Below, piece after piece: positions 42,497 to 51,335 of a stretch of DNA of 64,000 nucleotides. The notes under the pieces are model-generated. The model saw only the letters and a program-made list of their open reading frames with translations. It was not told where the DNA came from and searched no databases. A program made the position numbers and the translations under genes. The stretch is from Asaia sp037151935 (GTDB lineage Bacteria; Pseudomonadota; Alphaproteobacteria; Acetobacterales; Acetobacteraceae): positions 1,550,001-1,614,000 of the forward strand of contig NZ_CP157575.1 of the NCBI RefSeq assembly GCF_051628905.1, in the 5' to 3' direction. Position 1 is the first letter of the stretch, and each line of letters begins with the position of its first letter.

Positions 42497-45316
42497 TCAG
42501 AAGCTTATACCGGCCTGCAGGAAGGCATAGCGGCCGACAATCAGGCTACCGTACTGATAGATATTGGTGTTGGTCGCCGCATCCATTACGAAAGGCGGCT
42601 TTTTGTCGAAGAGGTTGCTGACGCCCGCTTCGAAGTTCCAGCGGTTCAGGCGATAGCCCAGCGTGATGTCATGGGTGAAGATACCGGGCGTCTTGTACTG
42701 GCCGGCCGTCTTCGCCGTCAGGTCGGTTACACCGTTATTCCACACCATGCCGCCGATATAGCGCATCATATAGGTAAAGCTGAAATCGTCATGCTGCCAT
42801 GTAGCCTGAGCGTAATCGCTCACACGCGGCTGACCGCTGCCACCAGCATAGAACAGGCGTCCTGTGTAGTTATACCACTGACCATTCGGCACGTTCTGCT
42901 GCAGATAGCTGACAAGCTGCTGCATATTATTCGACAGATTCAGGGAGTCATGCGGCGTCAGGCGCACATGATAGTCGAGGTCGAAATCGATACCGCTCGT
43001 GCGGATCCCACCGAGGTTCTGATAAAAAGCATTGACCGAGGTGAGCTGCTGCGATGTGGAACGTGCGGCAATCGCGCCGCAATTGCTGGTATCCGCACCC
43101 GTATAGCACTGATCGAGAATATACTGCGTGCCCAGCGTGCTGATCGTGTTGTTCAGCGAGTAATGCCAGTAGGTCACGGAAGCCGACAGACCCGGTACCC
43201 AGCGCGGCGTTACGACCGTACCGATCGTATAGGTGCGTCCGCTTTCGGGCTGCAGCTTGGCGTTACCACCAGAGATGGTCGGCACCTGCCCGGTGTTCTG
43301 CGGCACGAAGGTTGCCGTATTGATGCCCTCACCGGCACAACGTGCCTGCACCGCGGCAGCCTGTGCGCCGTAGCTCGAAACCGCACTGCAAGGATCGTAA
43401 GCCGAGGGATAACCCAGGCTCTGGCCGCCATAAAGCTCGTACACATTGGGCTGGCGATAGGACGTGCCCAGCGTGGCGCGGAAGCGGATATCGCGTACCG
43501 GCGCCCAGTTGATCGAAACCTTCCAGTTTTTCGTGGAACCGAAGGTGTTGTAATCGGACCAGCGGCCCTGCCCGTCGATCGTCAGATCCTTGGCAAGAAA
43601 CGCGTTCTGAAGCAGCGGAACCTGCCCTTCGGCATAGACTTCGTTCACGTTGAAGCCGCCGCCGCTATAGCTCGAAGCGTTGCCCGTGGAGTCACCGCTC
43701 ACGACGATCGGATCGGGCTTGCTGCTCAGCTGCTCGCTGCGATGCTCCATACCGAAGGCAACACCGACATTGCCGCCATGCTCGTACGGCATCTTGACCA
43801 GTTCGCTGTTATTGATGCGCAGGTTGAAGTCGCGCAGCTGATATTCAGCATGGTCGTGCTGGGTAAACTTGCCATAGGCCGCAGCCTCGGGCGAGAGCGG
43901 GGCCAGAGGATTGGACAGCACACAACCGGGCTGGCTTGTGCAGACCGTGGGATCGTAGACGATCTTGCTGCCTGGATTGGTCGGGTCGAGCTGGCGAACA
44001 CCGGTCATCTGAAGCAGGTGACGATAATTGCCCATATTCTGCGTGTTCGCAGTCCAGCGGCTCTGACCGTAGGTCATGGAGGCGTCATATTCCCAGCCAC
44101 GCCAGATCTTGCCCTTGGCGCCACCGATAACGGTCCAGGTATCCGTCGCATAATCCATCTTGCGCGGACCGAAATCGTTCATACGACGCGACATGACCGC
44201 GTCCTTACCCCAGATGTTGTAGGGGCTGCCTGCAGGAATGGTCCATGACGAGAGAAGCGGAGAAGGCTTGATACCGCCCGACACAGGGGATGCCGCCATC
44301 TGACGCGCCGTGGTCGTGTGGCTGTAACGCACATTGGCGTAAGGCTTGAAATGACTGTCGACGTCGTAATGCGCATCGCCCGAAAGCGCCGAGTTCTGGT
44401 TATAATTCTGCACCATCGTGTCTTTGGCAAAATTATAGCGATCGGCATTGCTGTAGCGGTGGAAGGTGCCATCGCCATTCGATACCAGATTGGTGCCGGT
44501 AATCGGATTGGTCACGCGGCCGGATGGAACGATCGACGACCCGTAGAGAGGTGTGCCGGTAACCGGGTTACTCTGCTGCGGGTTGGCTGCCCAGGCACGA
44601 TCCTGGCTCATGATCCCGCCGGATGTGTTGTACTGGCCGAACAGGGTGACGTTGCCGCGACCATGGTCGAAATTGAAGCCTTTCATGGCCGAAAGCAGGC
44701 CGGTCTTGGCATCGCCATATTGCGAGATGCCGCCACGCATGGTGATGGTGGCCTTGGTCACGTCGTGACGCAGCTTGATGTTGATCACGCCCGACACGGC
44801 ATCTGCACCGTAAAGCTCCGAACCGCCATCCTTGAGCATCTCGACGCTCGCGATTTCCTCGATGGGGATAGTATTCAGATCGACGCAGGACGTTGCCGCG
44901 TTAATGGCCGTACGCTTGCCGTCAATCAGGATCAGGACACGCTTGGAGCCGAAATTGCGGATGTCTGTGCAGCTCACGCCACCGCCCCCATTGGTCTGCT
45001 GATTGGGCGTGCCCGAAGAGCCGACAGAAGGCAGGCGCTGCAGGTAATCACCGAGCGAGGTCGCCGAAGTCTGCTGGATCTGCTTGGCAGTAATGACCTG
45101 AACCGGGTTGGCGGAACTGTTATTCGAGCTACGCAGATACGAGCCCGTTACCATAATCGTCTCAGACTTGGGCGAAGCCTGCTTTGTCTTGACCAGGGTC
45201 TTCTTCTTCGTGGCGGTAACGTCCACCGGGACATTCGCGGCTAGAGCGCCAGAGGCGGAAAGACCGGCCACGGCTGTAAACGTCAAAAGGAAAGATCTGC
45301 GCAGGCTCAACGCCAT
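42497..45316 (-). CDS. TonB-dependent outer membrane receptor
   Basis: A 939-residue receptor. The signal peptide ends at SASGALA-AN. The TonB-box-like SETIMVTGS lies near residue 52. The plug domain includes SLGDYLQRLPSV, KRVLILIDGKRT, and VEMLKDGGSELYGADAVSGV, and the barrel runs to a terminal Phe (YAFLQAGISF). Size and plug resemble the receptors for siderophores or complex organic ligands in Alphaproteobacteria; the substrate is unknown. A terminator follows. Upstream, the sequence is AT-rich with repeated CGTAACG motifs. Confidence 0.93.
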   Translation of the reverse strand: MALSLRRSFLLTFTAVAGLSASGALAANVPVDVTATKKKTLVKTKQASPKSETIMVTGSYLRSSNNSSANPVQVITAKQIQQTSATSLGDYLQRLPSVGSSGTPNQQTNGGGGVSCTDIRNFGSKRVLILIDGKRTAINAATSCVDLNTIPIEEIASVEMLKDGGSELYGADAVSGVINIKLRHDVTKATITMRGGISQYGDAKTGLLSAMKGFNFDHGRGNVTLFGQYNTSGGIMSQDRAWAANPQQSNPVTGTPLYGSSIVPSGRVTNPITGTNLVSNGDGTFHRYSNADRYNFAKDTMVQNYNQNSALSGDAHYDVDSHFKPYANVRYSHTTTARQMAASPVSGGIKPSPLLSSWTIPAGSPYNIWGKDAVMSRRMNDFGPRKMDYATDTWTVIGGAKGKIWRGWEYDASMTYGQSRWTANTQNMGNYRHLLQMTGVRQLDPTNPGSKIVYDPTVCTSQPGCVLSNPLAPLSPEAAAYGKFTQHDHAEYQLRDFNLRINNSELVKMPYEHGGNVGVAFGMEHRSEQLSSKPDPIVVSGDSTGNASSYSGGGFNVNEVYAEGQVPLLQNAFLAKDLTIDGQGRWSDYNTFGSTKNWKVSINWAPVRDIRFRATLGTSYRQPNVYELYGGQSLGYPSAYDPCSAVSSYGAQAAAVQARCAGEGINTATFVPQNTGQVPTISGGNAKLQPESGRTYTIGTVVTPRWVPGLSASVTYWHYSLNNTISTLGTQYILDQCYTGADTSNCGAIAARSTSQQLTSVNAFYQNLGGIRTSGIDFDLDYHVRLTPHDSLNLSNNMQQLVSYLQQNVPNGQWYNYTGRLFYAGGSGQPRVSDYAQATWQHDDFSFTYMMRYIGGMVWNNGVTDLTAKTAGQYKTPGIFTHDITLGYRLNRWNFEAGVSNLFDKKPPFVMDAATNTNIYQYGSLIVGRYAFLQAGISF

Positions 45317-45593
45317 CGTCTACAAGCTCCATACGTAACGACAATCAATCGAAACGTAACGCTGACATAACGATGAAAAGCTGAGTGCGACGAAAGATGT
45401 CTGATTTGTATCGAAACTTAAAAAGTATTTGAAAACCGCATTTTACGTTAATGATTCGTTATAGGACCCATCATGTGGTCTATGTTCGTTGCGGAAAAGA
45501 CACGATTTTTCGGTTTTGTAACGAGAATCACGCTGTGCGTTTCAGGCTGCACTGTGCTGCACAGGATGACCAGGGCTCCCCCCAAGTACATAC
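45317..45593. promoter_or_regulatory. Upstream region of the TonB receptor, with a weak Fur-like site
   Basis: The region is AT-rich. The heptamer CGTAACG occurs twice close to the receptor start (near 45335 and 45355), with a related ATAACG nearby. Near 45447-45465, GTTAATGATTCGTTATAG loosely resembles a Fur box (TAATGATTnGTTA), which would fit iron control of a TonB receptor. Neither is proven. Confidence 0.3.
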
Positions 45594-45625
45594 AAAAAGG
45601 CGCCAGAAATAACCTCTGGCGCCTT
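45594..45625 (-). terminator. Intrinsic terminator after ftsY
   Basis: A perfect 11-base stem, AAGGCGCCAGA and TCTGGCGCCTT (45597-45607, 45615-45625), with a seven-base loop. On the minus strand it is followed by TTT. It ends the dapF-mtaB-ftsY transcript. Confidence 0.85.
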
Positions 45626-45704
45626 ACAGGATTCAACGTCGATCAACATGCCCCTGACCCGCGGCCGCTGGGACAGGAGACACGAAGCGCGAAACTCAGT
45701 CTTG

Positions 45705-46643
45705 CTAGTCTTCGACGAGATGACTGGCAAGATCAGTGCCAGCGCCTCCAACAAGCCCTCGCGCATAATCCTGGGCAGAGAACGGCCGCAGATCCTCGAC
45801 CTGCTCGCCCACGCCCACGAGATGCACGGGTAGCTTGAACGCATCGGCCAGGGCCACCACGATGCCGCCACGCGCCGAGCCATCAAGCTTGGTCACGATG
45901 AGGCCGGTGACATTCACGAGCTCACGGAAGACACGCACCTGCTCCATGGCGTTCTGCCCGGTGGTGGCGTCGAGCACGAGAAGCACCGAGTGCGGTGCCG
46001 TCTCGTCGAATTTCTTCATCACACGGATGATCTTGGCGAGTTCTTCCATGAGCGCGCCTTTGTTGTGCAGGCGCCCGGCCGTATCGACGAAAAGCAGATC
46101 GGTGCCTGCTTCGCGGGCCTGCTTGATGCCCTCATAGGCCAGACCTGCCGCGTCACCGCCGGGTTTGCCTGCGATGACCGGCGCCCCGGTACGCTCACCC
46201 CAGACCTGCAACTGCTCGACTGCGGCAGCACGGAACGTATCGCCCGCCACCATCGTGACCAAGCGCCCCTGATCGCGGAACCATTTGGCCATCTTGCCGA
46301 TGGTGGTGGTCTTGCCGACGCCATTGACGCCAACCACCAGCACGACATGCGGCTTGTGCTCTGTCTTGAGTTCGAAAGGCTGAGCGACAGGCTCGAGCAC
46401 ATTGGCGATCTCTGTCGCCAGCGCCTCCTGAATCTCCTCAGTCGTCACATTGCGCCCGAAGCGCGAATTGCGAAACTCCTCGATCACGCGCCCGGCCACG
46501 GCAGGGCCGAGATCGGCAGCAATCAGTTCGTCTTCGAGTTCCTCCAACGCCGTCTCGTCGAGATAGCGATGGGTAAGAGCCGCGTTGAGCTTCTGCGTCG
46601 AGCGCGTCAGCCCCTGTTTGAGACGTGAGAAAAATCCAGCCAT
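45705..46643 (-). CDS. ftsY: Signal recognition particle receptor FtsY
   Basis: A 312-residue NG-domain SRP receptor that docks ribosome-SRP complexes at the inner membrane. The P-loop is GVNGVGKTTT (105-114), followed by GDTFRAAAVEQL, VDTAGRLHN and TKLDGSARGG, and the end LPVHLVGVGEQVEDLRPF. It has only a short A domain, as in other Alphaproteobacteria. The ATG lies one base after the mtaB stop, and a strong terminator follows the gene. Confidence 0.97.
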   Translation of the reverse strand: MAGFFSRLKQGLTRSTQKLNAALTHRYLDETALEELEDELIAADLGPAVAGRVIEEFRNSRFGRNVTTEEIQEALATEIANVLEPVAQPFELKTEHKPHVVLVVGVNGVGKTTTIGKMAKWFRDQGRLVTMVAGDTFRAAAVEQLQVWGERTGAPVIAGKPGGDAAGLAYEGIKQAREAGTDLLFVDTAGRLHNKGALMEELAKIIRVMKKFDETAPHSVLLVLDATTGQNAMEQVRVFRELVNVTGLIVTKLDGSARGGIVVALADAFKLPVHLVGVGEQVEDLRPFSAQDYARGLVGGAGTDLASHLVED

Positions 46644-46644
46644 G

Positions 46645-47889
46645 TCAGTTGATCTCTGCTACCAGCCCGGCTTCGTCAAGGGTATGGGCCTTCAGGGTGA
46701 GGCGTGTGCCCCGCTCAGCCTGCCCGCCCTCGAGGCGCACCGGCACGAAATGGGCCGAATGTCCGCGCTCTGGCCCTTCCATCAGAACATCGAGATCGCG
46801 CCCGATCATGCCCTGCCAATAGGCGCGGCGATTGGCTTCGCCCGCCTCACGCAAAGCCGCCGCCCGCGCCTGACGCTGCGCATTCGGCACGCTGGGCATG
46901 CGCGCTGCCGGGGTGCCGGGGCGCTCGCTATAGGGAAAGACGTGCAGATAAGGCAGCTTGTGACGGGTGACGAAATCGAGCGTCTCCTGCGCCTGTGCCT
47001 CTGTCTCGGTCGGAAAACCGGCAATCAGATCGGCACCGATCGCGATATCGGGGCGCAGCACGCGCGCTTTCTCAATCAGAGACGCTGCATCCTGCACCGA
47101 ATGCCTGCGCTTCATACGCTTGAGCACCATATCACTCGCCGCCTGAAGGGAGAGATGCAGATGAGGCAGAAAGCGCGGCTCTTCGGCGAGCAGAAACCAC
47201 AAATCGCGATCGACCGAGGCCGGATCGAGAGAAGAAAGACGCAGGCGCGGCAGGTCCGGCACCGCCTCGAGTACGGCGCGACAGAGCGCGCCCAGAGCAG
47301 GCGCGCCATCGAGGTCACGCCCCCATGAGGCAATATCCACCCCCGTCAGGACGATTTCATGATGACCTGCCGCGACTAGCTGGCGTGCACGGGCAATGAC
47401 CTCGGCCACGGGCACCGAACGCGAAGCGCCGCGCCCATAAGGGATGATGCAGAAGGTGCAGCGATGATCGCAGCCCTGCTGAACCTGAAGCAGGGCACGC
47501 ACATGCCCTCCGGTTTCAGCAAGGGGTGATGCCGGAGCGGGCGGAGCCGAAAGGATATCGGCAACCCTACTTTCCTGCTTCAGCGCGTGCTCCGACCAGC
47601 TTGCCGCCTCGAGCTTTTCGGCATTGCCCATCACCTGAGCAACACCAGGCAGGCTGCGCCAGTTCTGCGGGGCGATCTGGGCCGCACACCCCGTTACCAC
47701 GATACGCCGCGAGGGATCTTCACGATGCGCCCGCCTGATGGCCTGACGCGCCTGTCGCTCGGCGCTCGTCGTGACGGCACAGGTGTTGACCACCACCACA
47801 TCGTCCAGATGGCCGGTCAGGGCCTGCATGCGTTCGCTTTCATGCAAATTGAGACGACAGCCGAAGGTCAGGAGCTTCGCACCGCTCAT
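46645..47889 (-). CDS. mtaB: tRNA (N6-threonylcarbamoyladenosine37-C2)-methylthiotransferase MtaB
   Basis: A 414-residue radical-SAM enzyme that adds a methylthio group to t6A37 of tRNA. The UPF0004 domain has Cys in FGCRLNLHES, NTCAVTTSAE and VTGCAAQ. The radical-SAM motif is GCDHRCTFCIIPYGRG. A TRAM-like domain ends the protein. FGCRLN at the start points to MtaB rather than MiaB or RimO. The start at 47889 overlaps the dapF stop (ATGA); longer in-frame starts lie inside dapF. Confidence 0.93.
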   Translation of the reverse strand: MSGAKLLTFGCRLNLHESERMQALTGHLDDVVVVNTCAVTTSAERQARQAIRRAHREDPSRRIVVTGCAAQIAPQNWRSLPGVAQVMGNAEKLEAASWSEHALKQESRVADILSAPPAPASPLAETGGHVRALLQVQQGCDHRCTFCIIPYGRGASRSVPVAEVIARARQLVAAGHHEIVLTGVDIASWGRDLDGAPALGALCRAVLEAVPDLPRLRLSSLDPASVDRDLWFLLAEEPRFLPHLHLSLQAASDMVLKRMKRRHSVQDAASLIEKARVLRPDIAIGADLIAGFPTETEAQAQETLDFVTRHKLPYLHVFPYSERPGTPAARMPSVPNAQRQARAAALREAGEANRRAYWQGMIGRDLDVLMEGPERGHSAHFVPVRLEGGQAERGTRLTLKAHTLDEAGLVAEIN

Positions 47890-48671
47890 GCGGGAAACTG
47901 CCCCTCGAAGACATGAGTGGCGGGACCGATCATCAGCACATGATCGTCTTCTTCTCGCCAATGGACACGCAAACTGCCGCCATCCATCATCACCTTGCAA
48001 AGCCGGTCGAGAAGGCCACGGCGCACGCCATTGACGACCGCCGCACACGCGCCGGAGCCGCAGGCAAGCGTGAGCCCGGCCCCTCGTTCCCAGACGCGCA
48101 GCGTGATGGCATCACGCGCAATGATTTCTGCGCAGCCGATATTGGCCCGCTCGGGAAAAAGCGGATCGCGCTCGAGGGCGGCGCCGTCGCGGCCTGCGCG
48201 CTCGACACCGTCGAAGAACGTCGCATGGGGATTGCCCATCGAGCAGGCGGCTGGTCCACCGGGCAAGGGCAGTTCGAGCGTGTCCACCTCCCTTGCCAGC
48301 GGCACGTTCTGCCAGTCGAGCACGGGGCACCCCATATCGACGCCGATCTCGCCTTCTGCCGTGACGAAGCTGGGCAAGAGACCGGCGCGGGTCTGAAGCA
48401 CCGGTGCATCGCCCACCAGAGCCGCAACGCAGCGTGAGGCATTGCCGCAGGCACCTGCTTCCGACCCGTCGGGATTGAAAAACCGCACCATTACGTCAGC
48501 GCCCTCGCGATCGGGAGCATCAAGCAGCACGAGCTGATCGCAGCCGACGCCAAGCCGTCTGTCGCAGATCTGCGACATAGTATGTAATGTCGCGTCGAAA
48601 GGACTGTGGCGCCTGTCGATAATGACGAAGTCATTGCCGAGGCCCTGCATCTTATGGAACCGGATCATCAT
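47886..48671 (-). CDS. dapF: Diaminopimelate epimerase
   Basis: A 261-residue enzyme that epimerises LL- to meso-diaminopimelate for lysine and peptidoglycan. It begins IRFHKMQGLGNDFVIID. The two catalytic cysteines are C75 in EAGACGNASRC and that of LACGSGACAAVV. It is the first gene of the dapF-mtaB-ftsY operon. Two adjacent ATGs (48671, 48668) are possible starts. Confidence 0.96.
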   Translation of the reverse strand: MMIRFHKMQGLGNDFVIIDRRHSPFDATLHTMSQICDRRLGVGCDQLVLLDAPDREGADVMVRFFNPDGSEAGACGNASRCVAALVGDAPVLQTRAGLLPSFVTAEGEIGVDMGCPVLDWQNVPLAREVDTLELPLPGGPAACSMGNPHATFFDGVERAGRDGAALERDPLFPERANIGCAEIIARDAITLRVWERGAGLTLACGSGACAAVVNGVRRGLLDRLCKVMMDGGSLRVHWREEDDHVLMIGPATHVFEGQFPA

Positions 48672-48781
48672 GACCGTTGTTATAGTGGGTCCGCGCCGTT
48701 GCGGCACGGGAAACCTCCGGTTTCATCTCGTAAATTTTCATGCCGACGCGTCGCCTCATGCGATGCAGGAATTCAAGATCC

Positions 48782-49408
48782 ATGTTCATCGCGCCCTATG
48801 ACACGCCCGCAGCTTCACGCCATTTGCGTCTGATCTGGTCATGTCTGGGCATGAAACGCGAGGAACTGCAAACCTGCCTTGCACAGATACCGTCCGGGTC
48901 AAGTCTGCTTGTCGATCAGGCGGATATCGACTGGCTGCGCCTCAGCGCCCCGCGCCACAATCTTCTGTGCAAGACCGGATCCGGGATCGACCGCCTGCGC
49001 CCGGATGGCAGCGTGGCCGAGACAATGGCGCTTTACGAGCATTGTCTGCCATCGCAGATCGTCGATCATCCTTCCCGTTCCGTCGTGGCGCTCGATGTCG
49101 TGCTCAACGAAAACACTGAAGAAGCCTGGGAAGAGGCCGAAACCCTGATCGCGGGCGGGCTGCCTTCGCAGATCGCCGCCTCGGCGCTCATCGGCACGCC
49201 GCAGGAAATCGCGCTTCGTCTGAACGATTATCGCAAGCTCGGCTTGTATGACGTGATCCTGACCGCACCCGCGGCCCGGGCGCCCTACAGGGAAGTCAGC
49301 GAAATCCTGTTGCCGCTGCTGCGCCAGCAGGCCATTCCGATGGACACCCATGCCCGCGTTGCAGGCATTTCGAACGGCCCGTTCGAATGGCACGGGGCCG
49401 CTCTCTGA
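48782..49408 (+). CDS. Stand-alone luciferase-like monooxygenase C-terminal fragment
   Basis: A 208-residue protein. The last 90 residues (LPSQIAASALIGTPQEIALR, then NDYRKLGLYDVILTAPAARA, then YREVSEILLPLLRQ) match the C-terminal part of flavin-dependent luciferase-like monooxygenases such as SsuD. The N-terminal barrel half that binds flavin and substrate is missing and is replaced by an unrecognised segment with one LVDQADIDWL stretch. It may be a remnant or an accessory protein. The start is uncertain (48740 or 48851 are alternatives). The methyltransferase follows 80 bp downstream. Confidence 0.6.
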   Translation: MFIAPYDTPAASRHLRLIWSCLGMKREELQTCLAQIPSGSSLLVDQADIDWLRLSAPRHNLLCKTGSGIDRLRPDGSVAETMALYEHCLPSQIVDHPSRSVVALDVVLNENTEEAWEEAETLIAGGLPSQIAASALIGTPQEIALRLNDYRKLGLYDVILTAPAARAPYREVSEILLPLLRQQAIPMDTHARVAGISNGPFEWHGAAL

Positions 49409-49488
49409 CATCCGTCAGACTTGACGACGGGCGGCGGGGGTTGCATCCCCTGCGGTCACCCCTCGTTGAGACAGACAGGACATTATCC

Positions 49489-50136
49489 ATGGCTGATACG
49501 CCTTCGGGGCTGCATCCTGCGGCCTTTACCCGCGCCAATAGCGACCCTGATCGTCTATTCTACGCAGGCAGAAGCGACTCGAGCCAGATGGATGTCGGCG
49601 CGCGCACTGCCGTCAGCGCGCTCTATCAGACCACCCTGCCGGCTTCGGGGATCATTCTTGACCTCATGGCGGGCGCGCTCAGTCATATTCCGCCAGAAGC
49701 CAGCCATGAATCCGTGATCGGCCTCGACGTGAACAAGGCCGCTCTCGACGGCAATACGGGCCTGACACAGCGCATCGAACAGGACCTCAACGAAACGCCG
49801 CAGATCGACCTTCCCGATGAGTCGCTGGACGCCATCTGCCTGTGTGACGGTTTCGCCTATCTCACCGATCCTCTGGTCGTGTTGGAGGAACTCAACCGCC
49901 TTCTTCGACCCGGCGCGCCGATCATCATCACCTTTTCCGATAATTTCATTCCGCAGAAAGCGGTTGCGCTCTGGCAGGCGCTCGACGCCGCAGACCGCAC
50001 CCGCCTGATCACGCTGCTGCTCGACCGCGCGGGCTTCGGCGATCTCGACACCGGCGAGGTCGTCCCACCCGAAGACCTGACAGCCTGGAACGACACGGTT
50101 CACGCCGTCATCGCCCGCAAGAATCTGGCAGCCTGA
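49489..50136 (+). CDS. Class I SAM-dependent methyltransferase
   Basis: A 215-residue protein. Motif I is unusual: ILDLMAGALSHIP in place of the DxGxGxG loop. Motif II is SVIGLDVNKAAL and the later IDLPDESLDAICLCDGFAYL is typical of the family. The end has HAVIARKNLAA. It resembles UbiE-type and small-molecule methyltransferases; the substrate is unknown. The ATG at 49489 has AGGA eight bases upstream. Confidence 0.85.
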   Translation: MADTPSGLHPAAFTRANSDPDRLFYAGRSDSSQMDVGARTAVSALYQTTLPASGIILDLMAGALSHIPPEASHESVIGLDVNKAALDGNTGLTQRIEQDLNETPQIDLPDESLDAICLCDGFAYLTDPLVVLEELNRLLRPGAPIIITFSDNFIPQKAVALWQALDAADRTRLITLLLDRAGFGDLDTGEVVPPEDLTAWNDTVHAVIARKNLAA

Positions 50137-50223
50137 ACGCATTAGCACTGGTGTTAGGTCCGCCCCCTCACTCGGCCCGATCGAGCGAGGAATGTGTCCC
50201 TCCCCGCTCGCATCAGAACCTGC

Positions 50224-51183
50224 TCAGCACTCGGCCTGAATGAAACCGCCCAGAGCAACGGGCATAATCTCACGAAGCAGGGCGACGGATTTGGTCAGGC
50301 CCTCAATCGGGTCAAGAAGTGGGTCTTCGTGTTCGATGGATAGCCATCCATCATAGCCGACCATGCGCAGGCGGTAGCAGAATTGCCGCCACCAGAGCGG
50401 GTCATGGCCATAACCAAGTGTCAGATACGACCAGGCCCGGTCGGAAGGGAGACCCAGCGGCCCGTTTTCGAGATTTGTGGTCGCGCCGCGCCGCGCCTCA
50501 TTGAATCCGGCATCCTTGGCGTGAACATGACAGATCGCGTCGCCAAGCGCGTCGATCGCCGCAATCGGGTCCCCACCCATCCAGAACATATGGGAAGGAT
50601 CGAGATTGGCACCGATCATCGGCCCGAGCGCTTCACGCAAGCGAAGGAAATTCGGCACGTTATAGGCCCATTGCCCCCCATGCAGCTCGAGCGCGAATTG
50701 CGTCACGCCGTATTGCGGGGCCATGTCGAGCAGCTTTTCCCAATAAGGCAGAAGCCTCTCTTTGAACTGCCATTCCTTGGCAACCTGCCCCTCGGGCGGC
50801 CAGGAACTGACCACCCAATTGGGCAGACGGTCGCCCTCCTGTCCCTCGGGCAGACCTGACATTGTGCAGATTTTGGTGATGCCGAGGTCAGCGGCCAGCC
50901 TCACCGTCTCATAAAGCGCATCGCTCTGCCTACGATCGACGGGGTGAAGCGGATTACCGTTGACGTTAAGCGCAATAATCTCGAGCCCGCGGCTCCCGAA
51001 AGCTTGCAGAAAGCTCCGGCGGGCGGCGGGGCTCTGCCTGAGCTGAGGCAGATCGAGATGGGGCGCCCGTGACCAGCCCCCCGTATTGATCTCCACCCCA
51101 GAAACGCCAAGCGCAACGGCCTGATCGAGCATTTCTTCAAAGGAGAGAGCCCCAAGACTGTCAGAAACAAATCCGATCTTCAT
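50224..51183 (-). CDS. Sugar phosphate isomerase/epimerase family protein
   Basis: A 319-residue xylose-isomerase-like TIM barrel. It opens KIGFVSDSLGALSFEEMLDQ and GVEINTGGW. Metal ligands are expected in ALELHGGQ, NLDPSHMFW, CHVHAKD and LSIEHEDP, and all four Glu/Asp/His positions are present. Family members act on inosose, hydroxypyruvate or sugar ketones; the substrate is unknown. The start at 51183 is preferred over an upstream in-frame one because it begins with the first beta strand. Confidence 0.9.
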   Translation of the reverse strand: MKIGFVSDSLGALSFEEMLDQAVALGVSGVEINTGGWSRAPHLDLPQLRQSPAARRSFLQAFGSRGLEIIALNVNGNPLHPVDRRQSDALYETVRLAADLGITKICTMSGLPEGQEGDRLPNWVVSSWPPEGQVAKEWQFKERLLPYWEKLLDMAPQYGVTQFALELHGGQWAYNVPNFLRLREALGPMIGANLDPSHMFWMGGDPIAAIDALGDAICHVHAKDAGFNEARRGATTNLENGPLGLPSDRAWSYLTLGYGHDPLWWRQFCYRLRMVGYDGWLSIEHEDPLLDPIEGLTKSVALLREIMPVALGGFIQAEC

Positions 51184-51335
51184 GATGCGGTCACCATTCC
51201 TGTGAATTCGGGCCGCCCTGCGGGCAGCACCGTGCAACACGAGAATTTATATTCCCATCCAAGACAAGAATCGGAACATTAATTCGTTATTCTTTTATCA
51301 TATGGCTGTGATCTATCTGTTGTCTTCGAGGCACC

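Noticed and set aside
42329..44248. 639-codon plus-strand reading frame
   Set aside because: It is the antisense of the TonB receptor barrel, with no family resemblance, and it crosses the terminator of that gene.
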